Translations under genes and position numbers: made by a program
Part shown: positions 34,355-42,922 of the stretch, in pieces
How positions within the stretch are numbered: the first letter of the stretch is position 1
Layout of the letters: every line of letters begins with the position of its first letter
Notes under the pieces: generated by a model
Database searches by the model: none
Seen by the model: only the letters and a program-made list of their open reading frames with translations
Told to the model about the DNA's origin: nothing
Assembly: GCF_000423085.1 (NCBI RefSeq)
Contig: NZ_AUHH01000019.1
Coordinates: 1-64,000, forward strand
DNA: 64,000 nucleotides
Source of the DNA: Granulicoccus phenolivorans DSM 17626 = NBRC 107789 = JCM 15570
GTDB lineage: Bacteria; Actinomycetota; Actinomycetes; Propionibacteriales; Propionibacteriaceae
Direction of reading: 5' to 3'

Positions 34355-35160
34355 TGCTGTCGGTTCGCCGGCTGCGTACTCGGCAACGGGGTCACCATGG
34401 AGATGCCGCCGTCGACGGGGAGTTCGACCCCGGTCACATAGCCGGCCAGATCCGAGAGCAGGAACAGCGTCACCGCGGCGATGTCGTCGGGGAACCCGGT
34501 GCGGCGCAGCGGGATCGCCCGGGTGACGGTCTCCAGCACCGAGGTGTCCGGGTTGGGGTCGCCGCCCGACGCCAGGATCCGGCCGGTGACGATCCCGTTC
34601 ACCCGTACGCCGGCCGGCCCGAACTCCGCGGCGGCCGCCTTGGCCAGATGATGTTCGGCCGCCTTCGCCGCCCCGTACAGGCCGAGCCGCCGGGTCTGCG
34701 CGACCCCGGCCAGGGACCCGATGAAGACCGCGGAGCCGCGGCCCCGGGCCGCCAGTCGGGGCAGCCCCAGCTGGGTGACGTAGACCGCATGGCGCAGCAC
34801 CAGGTCGAACTGCTTGTCGTAGGACTCCGCGGTGGAGTCGGCCAGCATTTCCGGCACGGTGGCACCGACGACGTCGACGATGCCGTAGAAGGCATCCCCG
34901 AACTCGGCCTCGGCGCGATCGAAGACGGCGGCCACCTGGTCGCGATCGGTGACATCGGCGCTCATCGCAATGCCGCCGACCGCGTCGGCGGTGGCCTGCG
35001 CCGCGTCGGCGGACAGGTCCACCGCGAGGACCCGGCCACCGGCGTCGGCGATCGCGCGGCAGACCTGGCCGCCGATCCCGGCCCCGGTGCCGAGCACGAC
35101 CACGCCGCGTCCGGCCAGGCTGAGTCGCTGGGAGTAGTTGGTTTCGACGTTCTCACTCAT
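34351..35160 (-). CDS. SDR family oxidoreductase
   Basis: A 269-residue classical SDR. Cofactor motif GTGAGIG (24-30), Ser149, and Tyr162-x3-Lys166 are intact; the usual NAG is VVGAT here (97-101). The C-terminal GYVTGVELPVDGGISM is typical. The ATG at 35160 was preferred to longer frames because it follows the previous stop by 11 bp and begins at the natural N-terminus. Last enzyme before the MFS gene; probable hydroxy-intermediate dehydrogenase. Substrate unknown. Confidence 0.88.
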   Translation of the reverse strand: MSENVETNYSQRLSLAGRGVVVLGTGAGIGGQVCRAIADAGGRVLAVDLSADAAQATADAVGGIAMSADVTDRDQVAAVFDRAEAEFGDAFYGIVDVVGATVPEMLADSTAESYDKQFDLVLRHAVYVTQLGLPRLAARGRGSAVFIGSLAGVAQTRRLGLYGAAKAAEHHLAKAAAAEFGPAGVRVNGIVTGRILASGGDPNPDTSVLETVTRAIPLRRTGFPDDIAAVTLFLLSDLAGYVTGVELPVDGGISMVTPLPSTQPANRQQ

Positions 35161-35171
35161 TGTCGTCCCTC

Positions 35172-35972
35172 TCAGAACTCGTCGCACCAGGGGCGGATGT
35201 CCATCTCCTGGGTCCAGATCGTGCGCGGCTGGCAGGCGATGTTCCAGAAGGTCTCGGCGATCAGTTCGACCGGAACCATGCCGTCCTTGCCGCGCGCTTC
35301 CTTGGCGTGCGGGAAGGCGCTGTTCAGCCGGTGCCCGTCGATCGCGCCGTGCACGATCAGGTTGGCCACGTGGATGTTGCGCGGGCCGAACTCGCGCGCC
35401 ATCGACTGGGCCAGGGCCCGCTGGCCGAACTTCGCCGAGGCGTACGCCGCCAGCTTCGGCCGGGCGATGACCCCGGAGATCGAGCCGGTGAACAGCAGCA
35501 CGCCACCGCGCTCGCCGTCGACCATCCGCTGGGCGGCTTCCCGCATGGTGAGGAAGGAGCCGAAGCAGTTGGTCCGCCAGACCTGCTCGAAGAACTCCGC
35601 GTCCATGTCCAGGTGCGACTGGCGCCACTGCGACCCGCCGGCGTTGTAGGCGACCAGCACCAGCGGCTCGGACAGGGAGTCGATGATGTCCAGCGAGCTC
35701 TTCAGGCCCGCTTCGGTGCCGACGTCACCGACGCCGACCGAGACCTGACCCCCGGCGGCGCGGATGGCCTCGGCGACCTTCTGCAGCTTCTCCTCGGTCC
35801 GTCCGGTGATCACCACGTGCAGCCCTTCGGCGGCGAACTTCATTGCGGTGGCCGCACCGGTGCCCTCCAGGGCTCCGACGCCCACCACCCAGGCCACCGA
35901 GCCCTTCGGCGGGGGGCCGCCCAGCGCCGGCCATCCCTGGTACTCGTAGGCCTCATCGGTCGGTTTTGCCAT
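35172..35972 (-). CDS. SDR family oxidoreductase
   Basis: A 266-residue SDR with a modified nucleotide motif (VGVGALEGTGAA, about 30-41), NAGG at 110-113, Ser164 and Tyr177-x3-Lys181. A 24-residue extension with the string EYQGWPALGG precedes the fold. The gene starts 51 bp after the aldehyde dehydrogenase. It is more divergent than the other SDRs and lacks the usual C-terminal DGG, ending in RPWCDEF. It may reduce an aldehyde or ketone formed in ring cleavage; no substrate can be stated. Confidence 0.87.
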   Translation of the reverse strand: MAKPTDEAYEYQGWPALGGPPPKGSVAWVVGVGALEGTGAATAMKFAAEGLHVVITGRTEEKLQKVAEAIRAAGGQVSVGVGDVGTEAGLKSSLDIIDSLSEPLVLVAYNAGGSQWRQSHLDMDAEFFEQVWRTNCFGSFLTMREAAQRMVDGERGGVLLFTGSISGVIARPKLAAYASAKFGQRALAQSMAREFGPRNIHVANLIVHGAIDGHRLNSAFPHAKEARGKDGMVPVELIAETFWNIACQPRTIWTQEMDIRPWCDEF

Positions 35973-36023
35973 GTCCTGTTGTCTCCTGGTTCGCTGGTGT
36001 GAGGGGTCCGGCTGCTGCGGACG

Positions 36024-37466
36024 TCACTTCTTGATGGTGATGGCCTGGGCCTCGGTGAAGCCCTCCAGGCCGTAGCGGTTCGCGCCGCCGCGGCCGACGC
36101 CGGTGAGCTTGACCCCACCCCACGGCGCGCGGCCGTCGAGGGACTGGCCGGCGTGACCGTTGATCCAGACCATGCCGGTCTCGATGCCGCGGGCGACCTC
36201 GGTGGCGCGCTCCTCGTCGGCGGACCAGACCGAGCCGCCCAGGCCGACCTCGGAGTCATTGGCGAACTCCACGGCCTGCTCGACCGAGTCGTAGCCGATG
36301 ATCGGCAGGGTCGGGCCGAACTGCTCGTTGTCGACGATCGCGTCGCCGTTGTGGACCCCGGTGGCCAGGGTCGGCAGCAGGAAGTGTCCCTTGGCCGGGT
36401 CGCCGGCGAGCTCGCCGTACTCGTAGACCTTGCCGTTGGCGGTCGCGTTGACCGAGCGGACCAGCCGCTCCACGTTGGCCTTGCCGGCCGCGGTGTGCAG
36501 CGGCCCCATGGTGACGCCGGCGTCCAGGCCGTTGCCGACCACGGTCTTCGCCAGGATCGAGCCGATCGCCTCGCGGACGGGTTCGACCTTGGCCTGCGGG
36601 ACGTAGAGCCGCTTCAGCGCGACGCAGGCCTGCCCGGCGAAGGGGAAGGCGGCCGCGACGAGCTTGCCGTACACCGCGTCGTCGTCGAAGGCGTCGTCCA
36701 GCATGATCGCCGCGTCGTTGCCGCCGAGTTCGAGGGTGACCGAGCTGAGCGTGTCGGAGGCCTCGTGCATGATCAGCGAGCCGACCGTCGAGCTGCCGGT
36801 GAAGTGCACGCCGCGGGTCAGCGGGTGCTCGACCAGGGTCTTGGCGACATTGGTGTCCGGCGAGCTGATCAGCGACAGCACGCCGGGCGGCAGTGCCTTG
36901 GCCAGGGCTCCGAAGACCTGCAGGGTGGCCAGCGGGCAGGTGCTGGGCAGGTGCGCGACGACGCTGTTGCCGGCCAGCAGGGCCGGAGCCAACGTGATCA
37001 CGCTCATGCCGATCGGCACGTTCCACGGGGTGAGGACCGCGACCACGCCCATCGGGTTGCGGAACACCCGGGTGCGGTGCGTCGGGGACTCACCGAGGTC
37101 CTCGCCCTGGGTGAGCCAGTCGACCTGGCCGGCCAGGAACTTGACCGGGTAGCTCATGTAGAGCAGTTCGCGCTCGGAATCGGCCAGCACCTTGCCGTTC
37201 TCGGCGGTCAGGACGCGGGCCGCGTCGCCGGCCTTACCGGCCGCGTCGAGGGCGGCGATGATGGCTTCGAAGCGCTCCTGCGGGGTGGAGCGGGCCCACG
37301 ACTTCTGGGCGGCGTGGGCGGCCCGGACCACGGCATCGACATGCTCGGGGCGGATCCGCGGCATGGTGCCGACGATCTCATCGGTGTTTGCCGGGTTGTA
37401 GACCTCTACCCGTCCCTCGATGGCAAGATCAGCGCCGGTGATGAACTCGCGTTCGACAGTTGTCAT
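36024..37466 (-). CDS. aldehyde dehydrogenase family protein
   Basis: A 480-residue NAD(P)+-dependent aldehyde dehydrogenase. Catalytic Cys281 (GQACVALKR) and Glu246 (LELGGND) are present, as are TPWNVP (146-151) and HFTGSSTVG (221-229). The nucleotide-ribose Lys normally found in the K-P-S-E motif is missing (AHLPST, 171-176), which is unusual. It follows two RraA-fold genes in the unit and could oxidise a semialdehyde formed after ring cleavage, such as 4-carboxy-2-hydroxymuconate semialdehyde, or succinic-type semialdehydes. Confidence 0.9.
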   Translation of the reverse strand: MTTVEREFITGADLAIEGRVEVYNPANTDEIVGTMPRIRPEHVDAVVRAAHAAQKSWARSTPQERFEAIIAALDAAGKAGDAARVLTAENGKVLADSERELLYMSYPVKFLAGQVDWLTQGEDLGESPTHRTRVFRNPMGVVAVLTPWNVPIGMSVITLAPALLAGNSVVAHLPSTCPLATLQVFGALAKALPPGVLSLISSPDTNVAKTLVEHPLTRGVHFTGSSTVGSLIMHEASDTLSSVTLELGGNDAAIMLDDAFDDDAVYGKLVAAAFPFAGQACVALKRLYVPQAKVEPVREAIGSILAKTVVGNGLDAGVTMGPLHTAAGKANVERLVRSVNATANGKVYEYGELAGDPAKGHFLLPTLATGVHNGDAIVDNEQFGPTLPIIGYDSVEQAVEFANDSEVGLGGSVWSADEERATEVARGIETGMVWINGHAGQSLDGRAPWGGVKLTGVGRGGANRYGLEGFTEAQAITIKK

Positions 37467-37478
37467 TTCTCTTCTCTT

Positions 37479-38156
37479 TCAATCCCGTGCGGTTTGCAGT
37501 GAGTGGTAGGAGTTCTTGGTGCGGGCCTCGCGCAGGCTCATGGTGGCGATGTCGGCGCGGATGCGTTCCTCGGCGGCGGCGATCTCCTCGGCCACGGTGA
37601 GGACCTCCTCGAGCCGGTCGCCGGGGACGACGACGACCCCGTCGGCGTCCCCGCGCAGCCAGTCGCCGGTCGCGACGCGGACCCCGCCGATGTTGACCGG
37701 CTCACCGGTCGCCTCGACCTGGACCCGGTCCTTGCCGGTACGCATGTAGTTGTCCCGGGAGAAGATCGGGTAGTCCAGTTCCAGGGCCCGGTTCACGTCG
37801 CGGCAGACCCCGTCGATGACGGTGCCGGCGATCCCCTTGACCGAAGCCACGGAGGTGAGAATGTCGCCCCACACGGTGGCGTCCAGGCGGCCCTGGTTGT
37901 CCAGCACCACGACGGTGCCGGGCTCGAGATCGTCGATGTAGTCACCGACGGTGCCCGGATTCTGCGGATCGATCGGGCCGTAGCGCAGGGTCCAGGCACG
38001 CCCGGCCAGGGAGAAGCCGCGGTCCAGCGGCTTGATGCCCAGGCACTGGCAGTTGATCCGCAGCCGGTCCATCGCATCGCTCAGGTCGCTGCAGCCCAGG
38101 GCCTGCAGCCGTTCGATGATCGCTGCGGTGTCGGCGTTCATCTCTTGGGTGTTCAT
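37479..38156 (-). CDS. RraA-fold protein, HMG/CHA aldolase-like
   Basis: A 225-residue member of the RraA / class II pyruvate aldolase-like family. The metal-site pair Arg119-Asp120 lies in IDGVCRD and the preceding WGD is at 96-98, both expected for aldolase-competent members. Two paralogues follow in the same unit (38153-38818 and 39204-39860). The ATG at 38156 overlaps its neighbour by 4 bp. It may cleave or decarboxylate a 4-hydroxy-2-oxo acid; oxaloacetate decarboxylase activity is common in the family. Confidence 0.83.
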   Translation of the reverse strand: MNTQEMNADTAAIIERLQALGCSDLSDAMDRLRINCQCLGIKPLDRGFSLAGRAWTLRYGPIDPQNPGTVGDYIDDLEPGTVVVLDNQGRLDATVWGDILTSVASVKGIAGTVIDGVCRDVNRALELDYPIFSRDNYMRTGKDRVQVEATGEPVNIGGVRVATGDWLRGDADGVVVVPGDRLEEVLTVAEEIAAAEERIRADIATMSLREARTKNSYHSLQTARD

Positions 38157-38818
38157 TCCGCCTCCTCGCGGTTCAGCATGAATTCGTAACTGGCCCCCAT
38201 CACTTCGGAGATGGGGACGCCGTCGCGGATCCGGGCCGCCATCTGGCGTTCCTTGTCCACGATCACTTCGGCGGCCTGCAGGACCTCCTCGACCCGTTCG
38301 GCGGGAATGAACACGACCCCGGAGCCGTCGGCGACCACCCAGTCGCCGGGGCGTACGGTCACGCCCTGGATCTGGATCGGGACGTTCCAGGCCTGCTCGA
38401 TGATCCGGCCGCGGGCGGTGGTCGGGACCGGATTGGCCGCGAAGACCGGGAAGCCGAACTCCGCGCTCTCATCCAGGTCCCGGCAGGCGCCGTCGATGAT
38501 CACGCCGGCGCACCCGGCCCGGGAGGCGGCCAGGGACAGGTTGCCGCCCCAGCCGGAGACCCGGGTCCGGCCGCCGTTGTCGACGACGATCACGGTGCCC
38601 GGTCCGGAGGCCTCCACCGCAGCGGTGCACAGGTGCTTGCCCGAGGGCTGGTTCCGGCCGGCCTCGACCAGCTGGACCGGGATGACCCGGCCGACGACCC
38701 GGGTGGTGGTGGTCAGGCGCTGCAGCCCGTACGCCACCCCGGGCAACTTGAGGCTGTCCAGGGCGTCGGAAACGGCGCAGGCGTCGACCGCCGCGAGGCG
38801 CTGTTCAAGGGTGGTCAC
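38153..38818 (-). CDS. RraA-fold protein
   Basis: A 221-residue RraA-fold protein. Arg113-Asp114 in IDGACRD is kept, but the upstream acidic residue found in the paralogues (WGD or WGE) is replaced by Gly (WGGN, 90-93). Metal coordination or substrate choice may differ, so an aldolase role is less secure. It is joined to the neighbours by 4-bp overlaps. A true RraA (RNase E inhibitor) role is unlikely in this aromatic-catabolism unit. Confidence 0.8.
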   Translation of the reverse strand: MTTLEQRLAAVDACAVSDALDSLKLPGVAYGLQRLTTTTRVVGRVIPVQLVEAGRNQPSGKHLCTAAVEASGPGTVIVVDNGGRTRVSGWGGNLSLAASRAGCAGVIIDGACRDLDESAEFGFPVFAANPVPTTARGRIIEQAWNVPIQIQGVTVRPGDWVVADGSGVVFIPAERVEEVLQAAEVIVDKERQMAARIRDGVPISEVMGASYEFMLNREEAE

Positions 38819-39207
38819 CGGATCTCTCCTTCGATGTACGCGGTGGCTTCCAGTTGGATCCGCATCCCGCCGGGCAGGTCGTGGGCGAGCACGTGCCGGG
38901 CGGGGCGGGAGTCGGGATCGGGGAAGGCCTCGACCCAGGCGGTGTTCAGCAGCGGGCGGACCTCCTTGTCGGCGACGAAGACCGTGACGTGGGCGACGTC
39001 GCCGAGGCCGGCGCCGCCGGCCTCGAGCAGGGTCGACAGGTTCGCGAAGGCGAGCCGGACCTCATCGGCCGGGTCACTCGGCAGCTGACCGGTGGCCCGG
39101 TCGACGCCGCGGACCCCGCCGGTGGTCAGCAGCGGACCGATCCGGCAGGCCGCCGGGATCGGATTGCTGCCGTGTTCCAGCCCGGCGACGGTGATGCTGC
39201 GCCTCAT
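38815..39207 (-). CDS. RidA family protein
   Basis: A 130-residue YjgF/YER057c/UK114-family protein. The key Arg is present in SRPARHVLAHDL and a Glu in RIQLEATAYIEG, as in deaminase-type members that hydrolyse enamines/imines. In ring-fission clusters related proteins also serve as tautomerase-like or 2-aminomuconate deaminase-like enzymes. It overlaps the LigK-like gene and the RraA gene by 4 bp each. It may help convert an enol or imine intermediate before the aldolase step. Confidence 0.87.
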   Translation of the reverse strand: MRRSITVAGLEHGSNPIPAACRIGPLLTTGGVRGVDRATGQLPSDPADEVRLAFANLSTLLEAGGAGLGDVAHVTVFVADKEVRPLLNTAWVEAFPDPDSRPARHVLAHDLPGGMRIQLEATAYIEGEIR

Positions 39208-39860
39208 CCGGGAATCCCGGGCAGGCCGTAGATGTCGACGGTGGTCTCCCCGGCAGCCAACCGGCGGAAGATCTCCTGCTCCTCGGCCTCGCGGGCCTCG
39301 CCGGCGGCCACGACCTCGGCGGCCCGTTCGGCCGGGACGATCACCACCCCATCGGCGTCGGCGACGACCAGGTCACCGGCATGCACGCTGATCCCGCCGA
39401 TGGCGACCGGGGTGCCCAGCGATCCGGCGCCGCGCGGGTCCTTCTTGGTCCCGCGGATGCAGATGCCACCGGAGAACGTCGGGAAGCCGCGGGTGGCCAA
39501 CTGCTCGGCATCACGGACGCCGCCGTCGATGATCAGGCCCGCGATCCCGCGCTGCTGCGCGGCGACGGCCATCACCTCGCCCCAGTGCCCGTGCCCGGTC
39601 AGCCCGTCCACGCTGATCACCAGGACATCGCCGGGGGCCGCGGCGTAGATCGCATGGTGCAGCCACAGGTTGTCCCCGCCGGGCCCGGCGACCGGGTACG
39701 CCGGCCCGGCGACCTTCATCCCGGGCGCGACCGGTCGGATGGTGTGCGGCAGCGCGCCGATCTTGCCGCCGGCCTCGTGCAGCGTGGCCGCGCCGAGGGC
39801 GGCGCCGCGGGCGACCAGGTCCGTGCTCAGGCCGCTGTGGTCCTGCTTCACCTCGACCAT
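39204..39860 (-). CDS. ligK: 4-carboxy-4-hydroxy-2-oxoadipate aldolase-like protein
   Basis: A 218-residue class II HMG/CHA aldolase-like protein. Substrate and Mg2+ site residues match the family: GEVMA at 94-98 and Arg116-Asp117 in IDGGVRD. The C-terminal RLAAGETTVDIYG resembles the RLAAGE...DMYG end of characterised HMG/CHA aldolases (from memory). The ATG at 39860 is one base past the preceding stop, with GAGG 6 bp upstream; two upstream ATGs overlap that gene. It would split CHA into pyruvate and oxaloacetate, the final step of the protocatechuate 4,5-cleavage/gallate pathway, after the LigJ-like hydratase encoded next door. Confidence 0.82.
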   Translation of the reverse strand: MVEVKQDHSGLSTDLVARGAALGAATLHEAGGKIGALPHTIRPVAPGMKVAGPAYPVAGPGGDNLWLHHAIYAAAPGDVLVISVDGLTGHGHWGEVMAVAAQQRGIAGLIIDGGVRDAEQLATRGFPTFSGGICIRGTKKDPRGAGSLGTPVAIGGISVHAGDLVVADADGVVIVPAERAAEVVAAGEAREAEEQEIFRRLAAGETTVDIYGLPGIPG

Positions 39861-39861
39861 G

Positions 39862-40953
39862 TCAGGCCTCATCCCCGGTACGCAGACGCGGGAACACGAT
39901 CCGGGCATTCTCGGAGTAGATCTTGCGCCGGTCCTCGTCGGTCAGGCCGTCGAGATGGTCGATGGTGTACTTGAAGTCCTCGAAGGAGTGCCCGGTCTTC
40001 GGGTTGATCGCGCCACCGGAGCCGGGACGCTCGGTGCCGAACAGGCAGCGGTCGGGACCGACCACCTTGAACAGCAGTTCCAGCGAGGTCTCGGCGTGCA
40101 CATCGGTGTCGAACCAGAGCATCCGCAGCGCGTCGTCGTAGCTGGTGAGGTCCGCCGGGGCGTCGGGGAGTTCCTCGCCGGCCATCCCGGCCTTCTCCAG
40201 GTCGATGAAGTACTGCTTGATGTGCGGCTTCTTGGTGGCCAGGTCCAGCCAGTGGTGCGCGCGCCAGCGACCGATCTGGTAAGGAATCGACCCGCCGCCG
40301 TGGGAGATCATCACCTTCAGTTCGGGGAACTTGTCGAACACCTCGGAGTGGGTCAGCGCGGTGATCGCCAGGGACTCCTCGCTGGCGAAGTGCTCGTCGT
40401 AGGTCTCCCGGCCGGTGCAACCGGCGGCATGGATGTGGGCGGGGACATTGAGCTCGACCAGCTTGGCCCACAGCGGGTACCAGTACGGGTCATCCAGGCG
40501 CGGGGACCAGCCGTTGCCCTCCCCCGGGTCCGGGTTCACCAGGACGCCGACGAAGCCGAGTTCCTCGACACAGCGCTCGAGTTCGTCGAAGACGATCTCG
40601 ACCGGCTGCCCGGAGACCTGCGGCAGTCCGGCGACACCGCGGTAGCGGGTCGGGTGCCACTGCACCGCCTGGTGGATCAGGTCGTTGTTCAGCCCGACCC
40701 ACATCGCGACGTCCTTGGCCACCGGGTGGGAGTGCATCAGCACGAACGGGCGCGGGGACAGGAACTGGATGTCGGTGCCGACGGCGTCCATCATCTTGAC
40801 GCCGCGGTCGGCGCTGGCGCGCATCTCCTCCTCACGGACATAGCGGTCGTGGTACCACTCCTTGGAGTGCTGGCCGTTGGAGGCCTGCAGCACGGTACGG
40901 ATACCGAAAATGCTGGCGGGGGTGATCAGGTGTCCGTGGGCGTCGATGATCAT
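39862..40953 (-). CDS. ligJ: 4-oxalomesaconate hydratase-like amidohydrolase
   Basis: A 363-residue amidohydrolase-superfamily protein starting MIIDAHGH, with zinc ligands His6 and His8. From memory, the stretch NPDPGEGNGWSPRLDD...WYPLWAKLVELNVPAHIH parallels Sphingobium LigJ closely, as do ISHGGGSIPYQIGR and INPKTGHSFEDFK and the end ENARIVFPRL. LigJ hydrates 4-oxalomesaconate to CHA. ACMSD-type decarboxylases share the fold and are the main alternative. It lies between the LigB-type dioxygenase (4-bp overlap) and the LigK-like aldolase, exactly the expected pathway order. Confidence 0.8.
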   Translation of the reverse strand: MIIDAHGHLITPASIFGIRTVLQASNGQHSKEWYHDRYVREEEMRASADRGVKMMDAVGTDIQFLSPRPFVLMHSHPVAKDVAMWVGLNNDLIHQAVQWHPTRYRGVAGLPQVSGQPVEIVFDELERCVEELGFVGVLVNPDPGEGNGWSPRLDDPYWYPLWAKLVELNVPAHIHAAGCTGRETYDEHFASEESLAITALTHSEVFDKFPELKVMISHGGGSIPYQIGRWRAHHWLDLATKKPHIKQYFIDLEKAGMAGEELPDAPADLTSYDDALRMLWFDTDVHAETSLELLFKVVGPDRCLFGTERPGSGGAINPKTGHSFEDFKYTIDHLDGLTDEDRRKIYSENARIVFPRLRTGDEA

Positions 40954-41969
40954 GCGTGCTCGCTTTCTTCGTTCGGGGCCCAGAGCATGAAGGCCAGGCC
41001 GACCCCGGTGCCGGCCTCGGTGCGCTGCACCGGGAGGTAGGTCTGGTGGACCACCGACAGCCCGCGCATGGCGCCGCCGGTCATGATCCAGTTGAGAATT
41101 TCGGAGTTGCCCGAGCGCAGCCCGCGATGATCGAGCGCGCCGAGGGTGGCGGCGTCGTGGGCGGCCAGCGCGGCCAGGACGCGCCGGTCTAGGTCCTCGT
41201 CGACCGCGAAGTGGCTCAACCCGCCGGAGGCGACCACCGCGACCCGACGGTCCATCCCGTCCGCGGCCACGGCGGCGGCCAGAGCCTCCCCGATCTGCCA
41301 GGCCCGGGCCGGGCGCGGCACGTTCGGCGGGAAGTAGGTGTTCAGCATGATCGGCACCATCGGGATCTGCGCGCCGCCGCCCAGCCGGTCCATCACGAAC
41401 CCGAAGGCGTGCCCGAAGCCGGCCGCGACGGGATCGTCGACCTGTCCGGCGATGGCCACGTCGACGCCCTCGGCCACCAGACCCTCCACCAGCGCATCGG
41501 CCAGCTTGCGGTCGGTGGGATAGCGATGGACGGTGTCCATCCGGTACCCCTTGTTGGCCTCGCGGTACCAGTCGGGCAGGTTCGGGTTCACCTCGTTCTT
41601 CGGGTGGGTGATGATCTCCTCGCCGGTGTAGACCGCCATCAGCGGCAGGTGGGCGCGGACGAACAGTTCGTCCTGGTCGTCACCGACCACGATCAGGGCG
41701 TCCACCTCGGCCTCGGCGACCGCCCGGGCGAGGATGTCGAGTTCGGCCTGGGCGGTGGCGTACTGCTGGGCGAAGTGCTCGGCAGTGGTGCGGTCGCGGT
41801 ACCGGGCGCCGACCTCGGTGTTGAGTTCGTCGTAGGTCAGCACGCGGCCGTCGCCGAGGACGAGTTCGGTCTTGCGCAGGTCGTCCTTGGCCCGGTCGGA
41901 CCACAGTTCCGGGGGGATGGCCAGCAGCGGGCTGTGCGAGGTGCCGACCCCGAGCACGATCCGGCTCAT
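40950..41969 (-). CDS. LigB-type (class III) extradiol ring-cleavage dioxygenase
   Basis: A 339-residue LigB-fold dioxygenase. Expected Fe/acid-base residues are His12 (GTSHSPLL), His187 (GFGHAFG), His253 (SGGLSHFA) and Glu290 (GNSEILNW). The position matching LigB His61 seems to be Gln99 in DDQDELF, a notable deviation. No LigA-type small subunit gene is adjacent, so it may be a one-component enzyme. It would open a catechol-type ring with O2; the LigJ and LigK genes after it suggest a carboxylated catechol such as protocatechuate or gallate. It overlaps both neighbours by 4 bp. Confidence 0.85.
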   Translation of the reverse strand: MSRIVLGVGTSHSPLLAIPPELWSDRAKDDLRKTELVLGDGRVLTYDELNTEVGARYRDRTTAEHFAQQYATAQAELDILARAVAEAEVDALIVVGDDQDELFVRAHLPLMAVYTGEEIITHPKNEVNPNLPDWYREANKGYRMDTVHRYPTDRKLADALVEGLVAEGVDVAIAGQVDDPVAAGFGHAFGFVMDRLGGGAQIPMVPIMLNTYFPPNVPRPARAWQIGEALAAAVAADGMDRRVAVVASGGLSHFAVDEDLDRRVLAALAAHDAATLGALDHRGLRSGNSEILNWIMTGGAMRGLSVVHQTYLPVQRTEAGTGVGLAFMLWAPNEESEHA

Positions 41970-42922
41970 CGTTCCAGCACCAGCCGATCGCTCTTGCTGC
42001 CCGAGACGCAGATCATCATGACTTCGTTGGATTCCTTCTCCGCGTCGGTGAGGACCAGGTCGCGGTGGTCCGGGATGCCCGAGATGACCCGGGTCTCGCA
42101 GGTGCCGCAGATGCCCTCGGTGCAGGAGAACGGGACGTCGACCCCGGCATCCATCAGGGCGTCCAGAATGCTCTTGCCCTCCGGGACCTGGACGGTCTTG
42201 CCGGATTCGGTCAGTTCCACCTCGAAGCCGCCCTCGGTGTCGGGCGCGGCATCGTTCTGGAAGTACTCGATGTGGCGCAGTTCGCGCGGCATGTCGATGG
42301 CCTCGAAGGCCTTCAACATCGGCATCGGGCCGCAGCAGTAGAAGTGGCTGCCGGCCGGTGCCTGCTTCACGATCGCCTCGAGATCCAGGAAGGTCCGCGA
42401 CTCCTCGTCGTAGTGCAGGTGGACCGTGCCCAGGTCGCCGGCCAGCTCCTGGAGTTCCTCGGCGAAGGCCATCTGGGACTGGGTGCGGGTGGCGAACCAC
42501 AGGGTCCAGGGCTTGCCCAGGACGGTGAGTCGGCGGATCATCGCCAGCAGCGGGGTGATCCCGACTCCGCCGGCGATGAACACGCTGTGCGCGGCGTCCT
42601 CATTCAGCGCGAAGTTGTTGCGCGGCGGGGTGACCGGGATGACCTGGCCGACCCGCAGGTTCTCATGCAGCCAGGCCGAGCCGCCGCGCGAGGCGGGGTC
42701 GCGGTTGATCGCCACGGTGTAGCGGTCGGCGCGGCGCGGGTCGCCGCACAGGGAGTAGCTGCGGACCAGCCCGTTGGGCAGGCGCAGGTCGACATGGGCG
42801 CCGGCAGTGAAGGGGGGCAGATCCCGTTGCTGCACATCGCGCAGTTCGACGGAGATGATGCTGTCGGCTTCCAGTCGGACGGCGTGCACCCGCAGTTTCT
42901 GGGTCTCGAGTCGGTCAGACAT
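41966..42922 (-). CDS. phthalate dioxygenase reductase-type ferredoxin reductase
   Basis: A 318-residue three-domain reductase: FMN/FAD-binding barrel with RSYSLCGDP, NAD domain with GGVGITPLLAM, and a C-terminal plant-type [2Fe-2S] domain with Cys267-x4-Cys272-x2-Cys275-x29-Cys305. This order (flavin, NAD, FeS) is that of phthalate dioxygenase reductase and VanB. It is the only oxygenase reductase in the window and is encoded two genes after a Rieske oxygenase, so it is the likely electron donor for it and perhaps for the other two Rieske proteins. Confidence 0.93.
   Translation of the reverse strand: MSDRLETQKLRVHAVRLEADSIISVELRDVQQRDLPPFTAGAHVDLRLPNGLVRSYSLCGDPRRADRYTVAINRDPASRGGSAWLHENLRVGQVIPVTPPRNNFALNEDAAHSVFIAGGVGITPLLAMIRRLTVLGKPWTLWFATRTQSQMAFAEELQELAGDLGTVHLHYDEESRTFLDLEAIVKQAPAGSHFYCCGPMPMLKAFEAIDMPRELRHIEYFQNDAAPDTEGGFEVELTESGKTVQVPEGKSILDALMDAGVDVPFSCTEGICGTCETRVISGIPDHRDLVLTDAEKESNEVMMICVSGSKSDRLVLER

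Noticed and set aside
37479-38818. RraA proper (RNase E activity regulator)
   Set aside because: Linked to LigB/J/K-like genes and carrying the Arg-Asp aldolase-type metal site.
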